Below are positions 19,156 to 27,982 of a stretch of DNA of 64,000 nucleotides, piece by piece (within the stretch, counting starts at the first letter, position 1; each line of letters begins with the position of its first letter). A model generated the notes under the pieces. It had not been told where the DNA came from. It saw only the letters and a program-made list of their open reading frames with translations, and made no database searches. The position numbers and the translations under genes were made by a program. Origin of the DNA: Arthrobacter sp. ISL-5 (GTDB lineage: Bacteria; Actinomycetota; Actinomycetes; Actinomycetales; Micrococcaceae); the NCBI RefSeq assembly GCF_018613835.1, contig NZ_JAGGPM010000005.1, positions 62,001 to 126,000 on the forward strand. The letters run 5' to 3'.

Positions 19156-20445
19156 TCAGAAATGCGTCAGGCAATGGGGCGCGCGTTCGACGGCGAACAT
19201 GAGCCGCGCTTCCAGCGCGGCCCCGGGCGCGTGTTCGGTGATCCGGCCGGCGGCCTTCAGGGTCACGGGACAGACGGCACCCAGATAGATGGAGCCGAGG
19301 TCCGCGACATCCAGGGACAGGTCCGGTTCCGAGCCCGCCGGAGCCTCCGTGACGTTCGCTTCCCCGCCGCTGACGTCGAGGACGAACGTGCCGCCGGCAA
19401 AGCCAAGGGCGTCCCTGACCTCAAGGACGAGTGCCCCGTCCGCGGAGTAGCGCCGTGCGGCCAGGGCCACGGCGGTGTCCAGGATCCGCAGCCAGAGCAT
19501 GTCCCGGTGGTCCGAGGACTCAATGCACCGCGGGTCCACCAGCGCCCAGGTCAGGGGGTCGTCCACCGGCGCGTCCTGCCAGCGGATCCGATCCACGAGG
19601 TCGATGCTGCCGAGGAACTGCCACAGTTCCAGGTAAGCGGCGTCAGTCGCCGCCACGAGGTCCACGATCTCCATGGTGTACGGCTTGGTGTCCCAGCCTG
19701 CGAACTTGTACGAGACATAGCCGTCCAAGGTGCCCGCGGCGTCGTAGTGCAGGGCGCATCGGATTGCTTCGTCTTCGCTGCCGTCGCGGCCAACGGCGCC
19801 GGAGACGTTCTGCCGGTAGGCGTCCTGCCGGACGATGGACCCCGGGGTGTGCCGGTGCACGCGTTCGAACACTGCTGGGGCCAGTTCGAGCAGCACTTTC
19901 CGGTCGGCGCTTTCCACCGAGCCTGCAGGCTGGTGCTTGAGGCTGAACCGCGGCCCGGTGTCCACCTTGATGCTGCGCTCGAACGTTGCCACTCCGTAGC
20001 CGAAACGGCCGTAGATAGAGCCTTCCGATGCGGTCAGGGCCGCCATCGCCAAACCATCTGCCTTCGCCGCGGTGAGGTCTTCGGTCATCATGCGGCGCAG
20101 GAGGCCCTGGCGACGGTGCGTCCCGCGCACCGTCACCGCCGTCACCATGTGCGTCCGGACCTGACGGCCGTAGCCGACGTTCAGGTCCTTGCGAAGGGTG
20201 CCGAACGTGGCAACAGGAACGTTGGCGCCCAGGGAATGCGGTGCAACGTGGCCCGTCTGGTAGACGCCCGTCAGCTCGCGGTCATCCTGCCGGTACATGG
20301 CCAGGATCTTGTCGACGAATTCGTCATTCCGGCGGGTGTCGTGGAAGCCGAAACCCACGGCCTGAATCCAGTCGGTCCCCTGGGCGTAGCCGGGTGCGCC
20401 CTTGTCCGCCGCCCTGAAGCGCCTGATCTCATACCTGTCTGCCAC
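19156..20445 (-). CDS. Eis-like GNAT N-acetyltransferase
   Basis: A 429-residue protein of the Eis family: an N-terminal GNAT domain with the acetyl-CoA loop VRGTHRRQGLLRRMM, a second GNAT-like fold, and a C-terminal sterol-carrier-like domain. A conserved Tyr is seen in ASEGSIYGRFGYG, matching the general acid of Eis, and the chain ends in Phe, as in M. tuberculosis Eis, where the terminal carboxylate takes part in catalysis. Members acetylate amines on aminoglycosides and other amines. The start is GTG 20445 with GGGGGAG seven bases upstream. It lies between polA and rpsA, all minus strand, each with its own terminator or promoter signs. Confidence 0.88.
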   Translation of the reverse strand: MADRYEIRRFRAADKGAPGYAQGTDWIQAVGFGFHDTRRNDEFVDKILAMYRQDDRELTGVYQTGHVAPHSLGANVPVATFGTLRKDLNVGYGRQVRTHMVTAVTVRGTHRRQGLLRRMMTEDLTAAKADGLAMAALTASEGSIYGRFGYGVATFERSIKVDTGPRFSLKHQPAGSVESADRKVLLELAPAVFERVHRHTPGSIVRQDAYRQNVSGAVGRDGSEDEAIRCALHYDAAGTLDGYVSYKFAGWDTKPYTMEIVDLVAATDAAYLELWQFLGSIDLVDRIRWQDAPVDDPLTWALVDPRCIESSDHRDMLWLRILDTAVALAARRYSADGALVLEVRDALGFAGGTFVLDVSGGEANVTEAPAGSEPDLSLDVADLGSIYLGAVCPVTLKAAGRITEHAPGAALEARLMFAVERAPHCLTHF

Positions 20446-20458
20446 GTACTGCTCCCCC

Positions 20459-20494
20459 TTGAACCGAATGAATTGAACCGGATGAACTGAACCC
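20459..20494. repeat. 14-bp tandem repeat in the Eis leader
   Basis: TTGAACCGAATGAA and TTGAACCGGATGAA (20459-20486) differ by one base, and a partial third unit follows. They sit just upstream of the Eis ribosome site. Confidence 0.7.
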
Positions 20495-20506
20495 GGTTGA
20501 AGGACA

Positions 20507-20538
20507 TGCGCGGGGCGCCCGCTATGGCGCCCCGCGCA
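20507..20538 (-). terminator. Terminator of polA
   Basis: A perfect 13-bp stem, TGCGCGGGGCGCC pairing with GGCGCCCCGCGCA, around the loop CGCTAT, 11 bases after the polA stop. No U-tract follows. Confidence 0.72.
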
Positions 20539-20549
20539 GCCTGGATTTC

Positions 20550-23351
20550 TTAGTGTCCGGCGTCGTACCAGCTCGGGCCGACGCCGATCTGGACGTCCAG
20601 CGGCACGCTCAGGTCCGCGGCCGAGCCCATTTGCTCGGTCACGAGCTTCTCCACGGCGTCCCGCTCGCCCTTGGCCACTTCCAGCACCAGTTCGTCATGG
20701 ACCTGCAGGAGCATGCGCGATTTGAGGCCCTGTGCCGCCAGTTCGGCATGCACGCCCAGCATGGCGCGCTTGATGATGTCCGCCGCCGATCCCTGGATGG
20801 GAGAGTTCAGCGCAATGCGTTCCGCGTTCTCGCGCAGCTGCCGGTCGGTGCTGGTGAGGTCCGGGAGGTACCGGCGGCGCCCCTCGATGGTGGCTGTGTA
20901 ACCGTCGATCCGGGCCTGGTCCACCACGCCGCGGAGGTAGTCACGCACGGCGCCGAACCGGTCGAAGTAGTCCTTCATGAGGGTCCGTGCCTCGTCGACG
21001 GAAATCTCCAACTGCTTGGAGAGGCCGAACGAGGTCAGCCCGTAGGCGAGGCCGTAGGACATCGCCTTGACCTTGGAGCGCATGGCACTGGTCACTTGGT
21101 CAGTGGGCACATGGAAGATGTTGGAGCCCACGAACCGGTGGAGGTCCTCGCCGTCCTTGTAGGCCTGGATCAGGCCGGCGTCCCCGGAGAGGTGGGCCAT
21201 GATGCGCATTTCGATCTGCGAGTAGTCCGCGGAAAGCAGGCAGTCATAGCCTTCACTGACCACAAAGATGCCGCGGACGCGCCTGCCTTCCTCGCTGCGG
21301 ATGGGGATGTTCTGCAGGTTCGGGTTGTTGGACGAGATCCGGCCCGTGGCGGCCACGTTCTGCGCGTAGGTGGTGTGGATCCGGTCGTCTTCGGTGACGG
21401 ATTTCTTGAGCGACTCCAGCATCTGCCGCAGCTTCGACGACTCGCGGTGCGCCATCAGCTGGACCAGGAATTCATGCCCGGTCTTTTCCAGCAGGTTCTT
21501 GAGCGACGCAGCATCGGTGGTGTAACCCGACTTGATTTTCTTGGTCTTGGGCAACTGGAGTTCGTCGAAGAGGACGGTCTGCAGCTGCTTGGGTGAGCCA
21601 AGGTTGACCTCGTGGCCGATGGCCGCGAAGGCAAGCTCCTGGGCGTTGTCGATCACCTTGGCGAGGTCCGCCAGCTGCTCGTCCATGCGCGGCATGTCGA
21701 TGGCGATTCCCGCGAGTTCCATATCCGCGAGAACCAGGCTGACGGGCAGCTCGAGGGTGGCCAGCAGGTCCGCGGCTTCGCGTTCCTTCAGTTCCGATTC
21801 GAAGTACCGGCTCAGGGCCTGCACGACGGCGGCCACCCGGACCAGCGCGCCCGCTGCGGCGACGTCGTCGCCGTCGAACGCCAGCTCAAGCTGGCCTGCC
21901 TTGGCGGTCTCGGGCGAGATGCTGATGTTGAGGTGGTGCTGGGCCAGCTCGGCGAGCTCGTACGTGCGGCGGTCCGGCTGGATGAGGTACCCGGAGATTG
22001 AGGTGTCATCCGCCACCCCTTCCAGGCCGAGGCCGCGGGCGGTCAGGGCTTTCAGGGCGGCCTTGTACCCGTGCATCACCTTCGGTGAACTGCCGTCCCG
22101 GAGCCAGTCCGCCAGGACGTTTTCGGCTTCCGCGTCCTGGGTGGCCAGGTCGATGTAAGCGGCGGCGTCGTCGCGGACGATGGCCAGCGCTGCGGCGTCC
22201 TCGCCGATGCGTCCCGGAACGAGGTCGACGGCGACGGCGGACCGCTGGCCCGCGCCTGCGGCCAGGAAGGCGCTCAGCTCAGCAGCGTCCGCGGGGGTGA
22301 TGAAGTCCGGGGCCTCGATGCTCTCGCGCTCCGCGGATTCCACTTCGTCACTGCTGTAGAGGGCAAAGAGCCGGGTGCGGATGGTCTTGAATTCAAGGTC
22401 GTCGAACAGCTGCTCCAGGGCGGCTTCGTCCGGCCGCGGTTCCGCGAGTTCGTCCAGCGTCACCGGGAGGTCCAGGTCGGTGTGGAGCCTGTTCAGCCGG
22501 CGGTTGCGCTTGACGTCCTCGACGTTTTCGCGGAGGGCGTCCCCCACCTTGCCGCCGATAGCGTCGAGGTGCTCCAGAACCCCCTCCAGCCCGCCGTAGA
22601 GGTTGATCCATTTGGCCGCCGTTTTGGGACCGACGCCGGGCACGCCGGGCAGGTTGTCCGCGGACTCCCCCACCAGTGCGGCGAGGTCCGAGTACTGCGG
22701 GGGCGTCACAAAGTACTTTTCCTGGATGGCGGCCGTGTCCAAGCGGGGAATGTCGCTGACGCCCTTCCGGGGGTAGAGCACAAACACGTTGTCGGTGATG
22801 AGCTGGAAGGCGTCACGGTCTCCGGTCACGAGGAGCACCTCGTAGCCGGCCTTTTCGCCCATGGCGGCGAGTGTGGCCAGGATGTCGTCGGCTTCATAAC
22901 CCGGCATTTTGATGGTCTTGATGCCCCACGCCTGCATGACCTTGTCGATGAGGTCGATCTGGCCGCTCATCTCCCGGGGTGTTTCGTTCCGTCCGCCCTT
23001 GTAGTCGCTGTATTCGGCCTTGCGGTGGGTGGTTTCATCCGAGACATCGAAGGCCACGGCGATGTGGGTGGGCTTCTGTTCCTTGATGAGGTTGATGAGC
23101 ATGGACGTGAATCCATGGATCGCATTGGTGTGCTGCCCGTTTGCGGTGGAGAACTTGTCCGCCGGCAGGGCGAAGAAGGCCCGGAACGCCATGGAGTGCC
23201 CGTCCAGGACCAGGAGGCGCGGCTGGTCCGTGATGGGAATCACGGGGGCCTCGGTTGCCGAGACAGACCGGCTGGCCGGCGACTGGACCGCAACCTCCTG
23301 CAGTGTTTCGCTTGCGGACGGGAAAGGGGCCGGTTTGGTAGTTTCACTCAC
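20550..23351 (-). CDS. polA: DNA polymerase I
   Basis: DNA polymerase I, 933 residues from GTG 23351 (an ATG at 23372 is also in frame). The N-terminal 5' nuclease (FEN) domain has LVLDGHSMAFRAFF and DRDAFQLI. The middle 3'-5' exonuclease-like domain begins VAVDLVPGRIGED and lacks the Asp-x-Glu motif, so proofreading is probably lost. Polymerase motifs A (LLSADYSQIEMR), B (RSKVKAMSYGLAYGL) and C (LQVHDELVLEV) are intact. It fills gaps in replication and excision repair. It is divergent from the thioesterase gene, and the two 5' ends nearly touch. Confidence 0.96.
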   Translation of the reverse strand: MSETTKPAPFPSASETLQEVAVQSPASRSVSATEAPVIPITDQPRLLVLDGHSMAFRAFFALPADKFSTANGQHTNAIHGFTSMLINLIKEQKPTHIAVAFDVSDETTHRKAEYSDYKGGRNETPREMSGQIDLIDKVMQAWGIKTIKMPGYEADDILATLAAMGEKAGYEVLLVTGDRDAFQLITDNVFVLYPRKGVSDIPRLDTAAIQEKYFVTPPQYSDLAALVGESADNLPGVPGVGPKTAAKWINLYGGLEGVLEHLDAIGGKVGDALRENVEDVKRNRRLNRLHTDLDLPVTLDELAEPRPDEAALEQLFDDLEFKTIRTRLFALYSSDEVESAERESIEAPDFITPADAAELSAFLAAGAGQRSAVAVDLVPGRIGEDAAALAIVRDDAAAYIDLATQDAEAENVLADWLRDGSSPKVMHGYKAALKALTARGLGLEGVADDTSISGYLIQPDRRTYELAELAQHHLNISISPETAKAGQLELAFDGDDVAAAGALVRVAAVVQALSRYFESELKEREAADLLATLELPVSLVLADMELAGIAIDMPRMDEQLADLAKVIDNAQELAFAAIGHEVNLGSPKQLQTVLFDELQLPKTKKIKSGYTTDAASLKNLLEKTGHEFLVQLMAHRESSKLRQMLESLKKSVTEDDRIHTTYAQNVAATGRISSNNPNLQNIPIRSEEGRRVRGIFVVSEGYDCLLSADYSQIEMRIMAHLSGDAGLIQAYKDGEDLHRFVGSNIFHVPTDQVTSAMRSKVKAMSYGLAYGLTSFGLSKQLEISVDEARTLMKDYFDRFGAVRDYLRGVVDQARIDGYTATIEGRRRYLPDLTSTDRQLRENAERIALNSPIQGSAADIIKRAMLGVHAELAAQGLKSRMLLQVHDELVLEVAKGERDAVEKLVTEQMGSAADLSVPLDVQIGVGPSWYDAGH

Positions 23352-23370
23352 AGGTGCCAGCCTAGTTGCC

Positions 23371-23853
23371 ATGATGGACAATTTCACGCCCGCCCGGTCC
23401 CCCGACGAGGCACGGTTCAAGGATGAGCTGGTCGCCGCCGGGATTCCCGATCACCTCCATGATTGGCTCGGCGAGTTCGGCATCGGGGCCCTGGTGGTCA
23501 AGATGGGGATCCGCTTCCTGGAAATGAGCCCCGAGCGGACGGTGGCCACAATGCCGGTGGAAGGGAACACCCAGGTGGCAGGAATCCTTCACGGCGGTGC
23601 CCATGTGGTGCTCGCGGAAACGCTGGGCTCGTTTGCCGCCGGCATGCACGCCGGCACCGGCCGCCAGGCACTCGGCATCGAGGTCAGCGCGACCCACCAC
23701 CGGGCCATCGCGGCGGGCACCGTGACCGGGACATGCACGGCCATTCATCTGGGGCGTACGCTCGCCACGCACGAAATCGTCATGACCGACGAACAGGGCC
23801 GCCGGCTGTCGACGGCCCGCATCACCAACCTCATCCGGGATATCAGCGCGTAA
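23371..23853 (+). CDS. PaaI-family hotdog thioesterase
   Basis: A 160-residue hotdog-fold protein with the PaaI/YbgC-like signature GILHGGAHVVLAETLGS and the acidic catalytic candidate in LAE, then ALGIEVSATHHRAI. Such enzymes hydrolyse acyl-CoA thioesters, often aromatic ones or 1,4-dihydroxy-2-naphthoyl-CoA; the substrate is not clear here. Two ATG codons in a row start at 23371. It is divergent from polA. Confidence 0.87.
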   Translation: MMDNFTPARSPDEARFKDELVAAGIPDHLHDWLGEFGIGALVVKMGIRFLEMSPERTVATMPVEGNTQVAGILHGGAHVVLAETLGSFAAGMHAGTGRQALGIEVSATHHRAIAAGTVTGTCTAIHLGRTLATHEIVMTDEQGRRLSTARITNLIRDISA

Positions 23854-23909
23854 GCGCCCTGCGGCGGAAACCGCGCCAAGGCAGAGCCCGGCGTCTTCTG
23901 AGACGGCGC

Positions 23910-24461
23910 TTATCCTGAGATGGCGCCGAAACGGTACCGGAGCTCCACGATCCCCCGCCCCTGGGTGCGCGATTCCACCAACTCAAGCGGCGGCGTCGGG
24001 CCTTTCAGGGGAAGCAGCCGCTTGCCGTCACCGAGCACCACCGGGATGACCGAGACGATCAGCTCATCCAGGAGCCCGGCGTCGGCGAACTGGGCGGCAA
24101 GGTCGCCGCCGCCCACAACCCAGATGTTCTTGCCGGCGGCGTCGCGCCTGAGGTCGTCGATGAATTCGGTGACGTCACCGCGCACGAACGCGATGTCGGC
24201 GCCGGACGGAGCAGCGAACTCATGGTGCGTGAAGATCCAGCAGGGCGTGTCCGGGTACGGCCAGTTACCGGGTTCGTGGTCCATGAGCCACTGATAAGTG
24301 GTCCCGCCCATGGCTATGCAGCCGATGCCGGACATGAAGGTGTCGTAGCTTTCCTTGCCGCCTTCGAAGCCGTCGAACTGCAGCAGCCACGCAAGATCGT
24401 CATCCGCGGTGGCGATGAACCCGTCGAGGGACGATGCAACGTAATACTGGACACTGGACAT
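23910..24461 (-). CDS. RibD C-terminal/DHFR-fold reductase family protein
   Basis: A 183-residue dihydrofolate-reductase-fold protein of the RibD C-terminal family. It begins with VQYYVASSLDGFIA, has the NADPH-contact segment IWVVGGGDLAAQFADAGLLDEL, and ends in ELRYRF, all typical for YyaP/YwjB-like proteins. It probably reduces a pterin- or pyrimidine-like substrate with NADPH; the true substrate is unknown for most members. It converges with the thioesterase gene. Confidence 0.87.
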   Translation of the reverse strand: MSSVQYYVASSLDGFIATADDDLAWLLQFDGFEGGKESYDTFMSGIGCIAMGGTTYQWLMDHEPGNWPYPDTPCWIFTHHEFAAPSGADIAFVRGDVTEFIDDLRRDAAGKNIWVVGGGDLAAQFADAGLLDELIVSVIPVVLGDGKRLLPLKGPTPPLELVESRTQGRGIVELRYRFGAISG

Positions 24462-24526
24462 GGCCCAAGCCTAGCGATTCCGGTTCCGCGTTCACAGGGT
24501 TCGCGGACGGTCCTGCCCGGGGCGGG

Positions 24527-24748
24527 TCAGCCGCTGAAGTACGGGATGATCAGGTAGAGCCCGAACAGCACTGCAAGGCCGCACAGGGCGAAGCACGTGT
24601 AGGCCAGCGAGCGGAGCCACGCGGGCGCGGCGGCCCGCTGGTCGCCGGCAATGGCGGTGAGGCGGACGCCGAGTGAATAGAGGACCACTACCGTCACTGC
24701 GGACACCAGCGTGGCGCCGCCTACGGTGAGGAGTTCCAACCACTTCAT
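24527..24748 (-). CDS. Small two-helix membrane protein coupled to pit
   Basis: A 73-residue protein with two hydrophobic helices (about 5-30 and 45-70) and a short charged loop. Its ATG at 24748 overlaps the stop of the phosphate transporter (ATGA), so it is translationally coupled to it. I do not recognise a named family. The position suggests a small partner or regulator of the transporter; that is inference from layout alone. Confidence 0.75.
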   Translation of the reverse strand: MKWLELLTVGGATLVSAVTVVVLYSLGVRLTAIAGDQRAAAPAWLRSLAYTCFALCGLAVLFGLYLIIPYFSG

Positions 24749-25980
24749 CGCTGTGTATCCTTTGACTCGTTTGCCCTGGCTGACTCGTTTGCCTTGGCGC
24801 GTGCCTTGGCGAGGGCCTTCTTCTTCGCGAAACGGACGGCCTGTCCGGCTTCCTCGACTTCCACGGCGTTGTGGTGGCCCACCTGGGACCGGCGGGACAC
24901 CAGGAACATGTAGAGCACGGCGCCCGTGCCTGCAACGGCGGCGATGACCACGCCCACAACACCGGTCTTGACGAGCAGCGCAGTCAGGGCGCCCACGATG
25001 CCGGCGGCGGGCAGGGTGAAGAGCCAGCCGAGCGCGATCTTCCCGACCATGCCCCAGCGGACGGAGGTTCCCCTCCGGCCCATCCCCGACCCGATGACGG
25101 ACCCAGAGGCCACTTGCGTGGTGGACAGTGCGAAGCCAAGGTGTGAGGAAGCCAGGATGGCGGACGCCGTGCTGCTCTCCGCCGCGAAGCCCTGCGCGGG
25201 CTTCACCTCGGTCAGCCCCGCCCCCATCGTGCGGATGATGCGCCAGCCGCCGGCGTACGTGCCGATGGCAATGGCGAACGCACAGGCGGCGATGACCCAC
25301 AACTGCGGACCCGAACCGGGGGTCTGGGTGCCGGACGCAATGAGGACCAGCGTGATGATGCCCATGGTCTTCTGGGCGTCATTGGTTCCGTGAGCGAGGG
25401 CCACGAGGCTGGAAGTGAAGATCTGGCCGGTGCGGAAGCCCCCGCGCTTCTGGGTGAGCTTGCTGCCGGTATCCGGATCATGCCGGGAGGTCAGGGCGTA
25501 GGCCAGGCGCGTGCAGACGTAGGCAACGATCCCGGCGATGAGGGGGGCGAAGACTGCCGGAAGAATGACTTTCTGAAGGAGGGTCTCCAGATTCACGGAG
25601 TTGAACCCGATGCCCGCGATCGCGGCGCCGATGAGTCCGCCGAAGAGTGCGTGCGACGAACTTGAGGGCAGCCCCTTGAGCCAAGTGACCATGTTCCAGA
25701 GAATGGCGCCCATGAGGCCGGCGAAGATGATGTCCGGTGTTATCTGGACGCCGTCGGAGCCTTCGCGGATGATGCCGCCGGAAACCGTCTTGGCCACTTC
25801 CGTGGACAGGAACGCACCGACGAGGTTCAGGGTCGCCGCCAAAGCAACTGCAGTCTTCGGCGTGATGGCACCCGTGGCGATGGGCGTGGCCATCGCGTTC
25901 GCGGTGTCATGAAAACCGTTCGTGAAGTCGAAAAATAATGCCAGCGCGATGACCAGCGCCACCATGAAGGTGATATCCAC
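24745..25980 (-). CDS. pit: PiT-family inorganic phosphate transporter
   Basis: A low-affinity phosphate permease of 411 residues (PiT/PHO4 family). The two signature repeats are seen as FDFTNGFHDTANAMATPIATG near the N-terminus and ALAHGTNDAQKTMGI in the second half, each with the GxxDxxN-like core that binds phosphate/metal. It imports neutral metal-phosphate with protons across the cytoplasmic membrane. The C-terminal 35 residues are Lys/Ala/Ser-rich. The start is GTG 25980, with a weak ribosome site. The next gene is a coupled small membrane protein rather than the PhoU-like DUF47 protein often found beside PiT. Confidence 0.92.
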   Translation of the reverse strand: MDITFMVALVIALALFFDFTNGFHDTANAMATPIATGAITPKTAVALAATLNLVGAFLSTEVAKTVSGGIIREGSDGVQITPDIIFAGLMGAILWNMVTWLKGLPSSSSHALFGGLIGAAIAGIGFNSVNLETLLQKVILPAVFAPLIAGIVAYVCTRLAYALTSRHDPDTGSKLTQKRGGFRTGQIFTSSLVALAHGTNDAQKTMGIITLVLIASGTQTPGSGPQLWVIAACAFAIAIGTYAGGWRIIRTMGAGLTEVKPAQGFAAESSTASAILASSHLGFALSTTQVASGSVIGSGMGRRGTSVRWGMVGKIALGWLFTLPAAGIVGALTALLVKTGVVGVVIAAVAGTGAVLYMFLVSRRSQVGHHNAVEVEEAGQAVRFAKKKALAKARAKANESARANESKDTQR

Positions 25981-26189
25981 CTGTTGCCCAATCTGCAGAG
26001 TCGACGTTCAGCAGTTCCACTTCCCCTGCCTGCCTTGCACAGCATAGTTCACCGAAGTTCATGCAGTGGGAGTTGCAAAGCTGCGGAACGGGCTTGAAAC
26101 CCTATAGATCGTACGCGTCTTGGCCATGAGGTCAAACCTGCACACAGCATGGTTGCGGGGCCACCGGGCGGGATTCGGACAGGGAGCTG

Positions 26190-26696
26190 TCATTGCGGAC
26201 CCTGGGCGAAGATCCGGATGGCGTCCAGCTCCTCCGGCGACAGGCCGGTCCGCGGGTCCGGTGACACCAGCAGGGCCCGCGCTCCCAGGATCCGCGCCCA
26301 GGCCTGGGCGCGGCCCTCATAGGCGAGCTGGTCGTCCACCCAGATGATCCGCTCAGGGGCGGATATGCTCACGTCGGCCTGGATCGCCTCCAGCTTCCAC
26401 CACTCCGCGCCGCTTCCCGCGCCGTCTGCGGTGAGAACGGGCCACCGGCTGCCGTTGAGCCCCGTGGCCGGGCACAGGACCGCCGGGGCCAGCTCCTCCC
26501 AGCTGGTCAGCCACACGCATCTCAGACCCGGCACCGGCGCCAGCCGGTTCAGGTCCTCCACCAGCTCCCCCGCGTACGCCACCTCGAGCATTCCGGCGTA
26601 CGCGTACCGCCAGGCGGTGCCCCACGGCGTGCCGCCGGTCGCGCCGAACGGACACACCACGCCGTCCACGTCCAGGTACAATGAGACATTTCCCAC
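26190..26696 (-). CDS. HAD-like hydrolase family protein
   Basis: A 168-residue protein with haloacid-dehalogenase motifs: motif I LYLDVDGVV at the N-terminus, motif II WLTSW, a Lys in WWKLEAI and motif IV IIWVDD. The small cap and short length fit the HAD group found alone or in RNA-repair proteins; it likely hydrolyses a phosphate ester, substrate unknown. The start is GTG 26696 because GGAGGG lies six bases upstream and motif I follows directly; a longer frame to 26738 adds unrelated residues. Confidence 0.72.
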   Translation of the reverse strand: MGNVSLYLDVDGVVCPFGATGGTPWGTAWRYAYAGMLEVAYAGELVEDLNRLAPVPGLRCVWLTSWEELAPAVLCPATGLNGSRWPVLTADGAGSGAEWWKLEAIQADVSISAPERIIWVDDQLAYEGRAQAWARILGARALLVSPDPRTGLSPEELDAIRIFAQGPQ

Positions 26697-26828
26697 GGCG
26701 TTCCCTCCGGAAGCCCACACTAAGATTCTGCGGCCCACGCTACGGAACGGGTGTCCGGACCGGCAAGGCCCCGGGGGCCCAGCCTTTTACTTATGCGGCA
26801 GGTTCACCCGGCAGGCAGCAATGCGAGC

Positions 26829-26869
26829 CGCCTCTCCGTTGCGGCGATGTCGCACTGCTGCCGTACGGC
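26829..26869 (-). terminator. Candidate terminator of the universal stress gene
   Basis: Two adjacent dyads lie after the stop: GCCGC/GCGGC (26829-26847 region) and the palindrome CTGCCGTACGGCAG (about 26856-26869). No U-tract is present, so this is tentative. Confidence 0.4.
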
Positions 26870-26875
26870 AGTCCG

Positions 26876-27745
26876 CTACTCCTCGTGGTGAACCGTACGC
26901 ACTCTGGTGACGACCGTTGGGCAAGGCACGCGCGTCAGGACCGCGTGGGCCGTCGAACCGAGCAGGAGCCTGCTGAAGCCGCCCCGTCCCCGGCTGCCGA
27001 TCACCAACATCCGGGCATCCGCGGCGATCTCAACGAGGGCCTTGGCCGGGTCGGTGTCGCTTTCGAGCCGCTGATGCACCACAAGGTCCGGGTACTTGTC
27101 CCCCAGCCCGGCGACGCTTTCGGCCAGAACAACCTTCTCTTCCTCTTCCATGACCTCGGCCACCCTGCTGGCGGGCAATCCCCGCTGGATCCACCTGGCG
27201 GGATGCCGGAAGGCCAGGACCGCTGTCAGTTCGTCCCCTTCGCGGTCTGCTTCGGCGGCCGCGAGCGCGACGGCCTGGCTCGACTCCTCAGAGCCGTCCA
27301 CGCCCACAACGACTCCCCGCCGTTCCGGCCCCGGGACGTGCGGAATGACCGCCACTGGGCTGTCCGAGGCGGTGACAATCTGCAGCGCACGGTCGGTCAT
27401 GGGCCCGCCGTCGGCCCAGTACCTGTCGTGTGAACCGATGACCAGCATGGAGGCTTCCTTGGACATCTCCTTGAGCGCCAGCCCGGTGCCGCCGTGCCGC
27501 AGCTGGATTTCGACGTCGACGCCCGGTTCCTGCTTGGCGGCGTCCTGCTGCACCTGCCGCAGCAGCTGCAGGGCCGATTCCTTGATCAGCTCGTGGTACT
27601 GGAATTCCTGCGCTATCCACCGGTCATCCACGGCATGCATGGCGATCACGGGAAGCTTGAGCCGGGCTGCACGATGGAGGGACCACGCCATTGCGGCCTC
27701 ACTGCCGGCGGACCCGTTGATGCCGACGACGATTGGTTTGTTCAT
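26876..27745 (-). CDS. Universal stress protein, tandem UspA domains
   Basis: A 289-residue protein with two UspA domains. Domain 1 starts MNKPIVVGINGS, domain 2 starts RGVVVGVDGSEESSQAV. The second has a full ATP-binding loop (GSRGRGGFSRLLLGS); the first has a divergent one (GSHDRYWADGG). Tandem USPs of this size are typical of actinobacteria, where many belong to the hypoxia/stress regulon. ATG 27745 is chosen because the domain begins there; an ATG at 27808 would add 21 residues encoded by an 18-bp tandem repeat. It is divergent from phosphoketolase, with a DosR-like palindrome between. Confidence 0.88.
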   Translation of the reverse strand: MNKPIVVGINGSAGSEAAMAWSLHRAARLKLPVIAMHAVDDRWIAQEFQYHELIKESALQLLRQVQQDAAKQEPGVDVEIQLRHGGTGLALKEMSKEASMLVIGSHDRYWADGGPMTDRALQIVTASDSPVAVIPHVPGPERRGVVVGVDGSEESSQAVALAAAEADREGDELTAVLAFRHPARWIQRGLPASRVAEVMEEEEKVVLAESVAGLGDKYPDLVVHQRLESDTDPAKALVEIAADARMLVIGSRGRGGFSRLLLGSTAHAVLTRVPCPTVVTRVRTVHHEE

Positions 27746-27754
27746 TTCGGAAAC

Positions 27755-27790
27755 CTGCTCTGCTTCATCGCACTGCTTTGCTTCATCGCA
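27755..27790. repeat. 18-bp tandem repeat, two copies
   Basis: CTGCTCTGCTTCATCGCA and CTGCTTTGCTTCATCGCA differ at one base. They lie just upstream of the chosen start of the universal stress protein; if the longer start were used they would encode CDEAKQ-CDEAEQ. Confidence 0.8.
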
Positions 27791-27860
27791 CAGCTCCGTG
27801 ATCAGCATGCCGAAAGACCGCTGATACCTTCATTCTCCTCCGCATCCCACCGCGGGCGTA

Positions 27861-27876
27861 AGGGTCTTATGGCCCT
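27861..27876. promoter_or_regulatory. DosR/DevR-like palindrome between usp and xfp
   Basis: AGGGTCTTATGGCCCT is an imperfect palindrome. Its core GGGTCTTATGGCCC agrees with the mycobacterial DosR core GGGACTWWAGTCCC at 11 of 14 positions. It lies about 107 bp before xfp and 116 bp before the usp start, a place suited to control both. Confidence 0.4.
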
Positions 27877-27982
27877 CCCTCCGCCGCCTTTCAGGCAGGA
27901 TACGGACGCGGGGAGCGGCCCGATTCCTCCCGAGTAGACTGTGCCCGTCAGCGCTGTGGCAGTACCGACGAGAGGCACATGC

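Noticed and set aside
23854..23909. Possible bidirectional terminator between the thioesterase and RibD-type genes
   Set aside because: Only short imperfect stems (CGTCT/AGACG) are seen; too weak to list.
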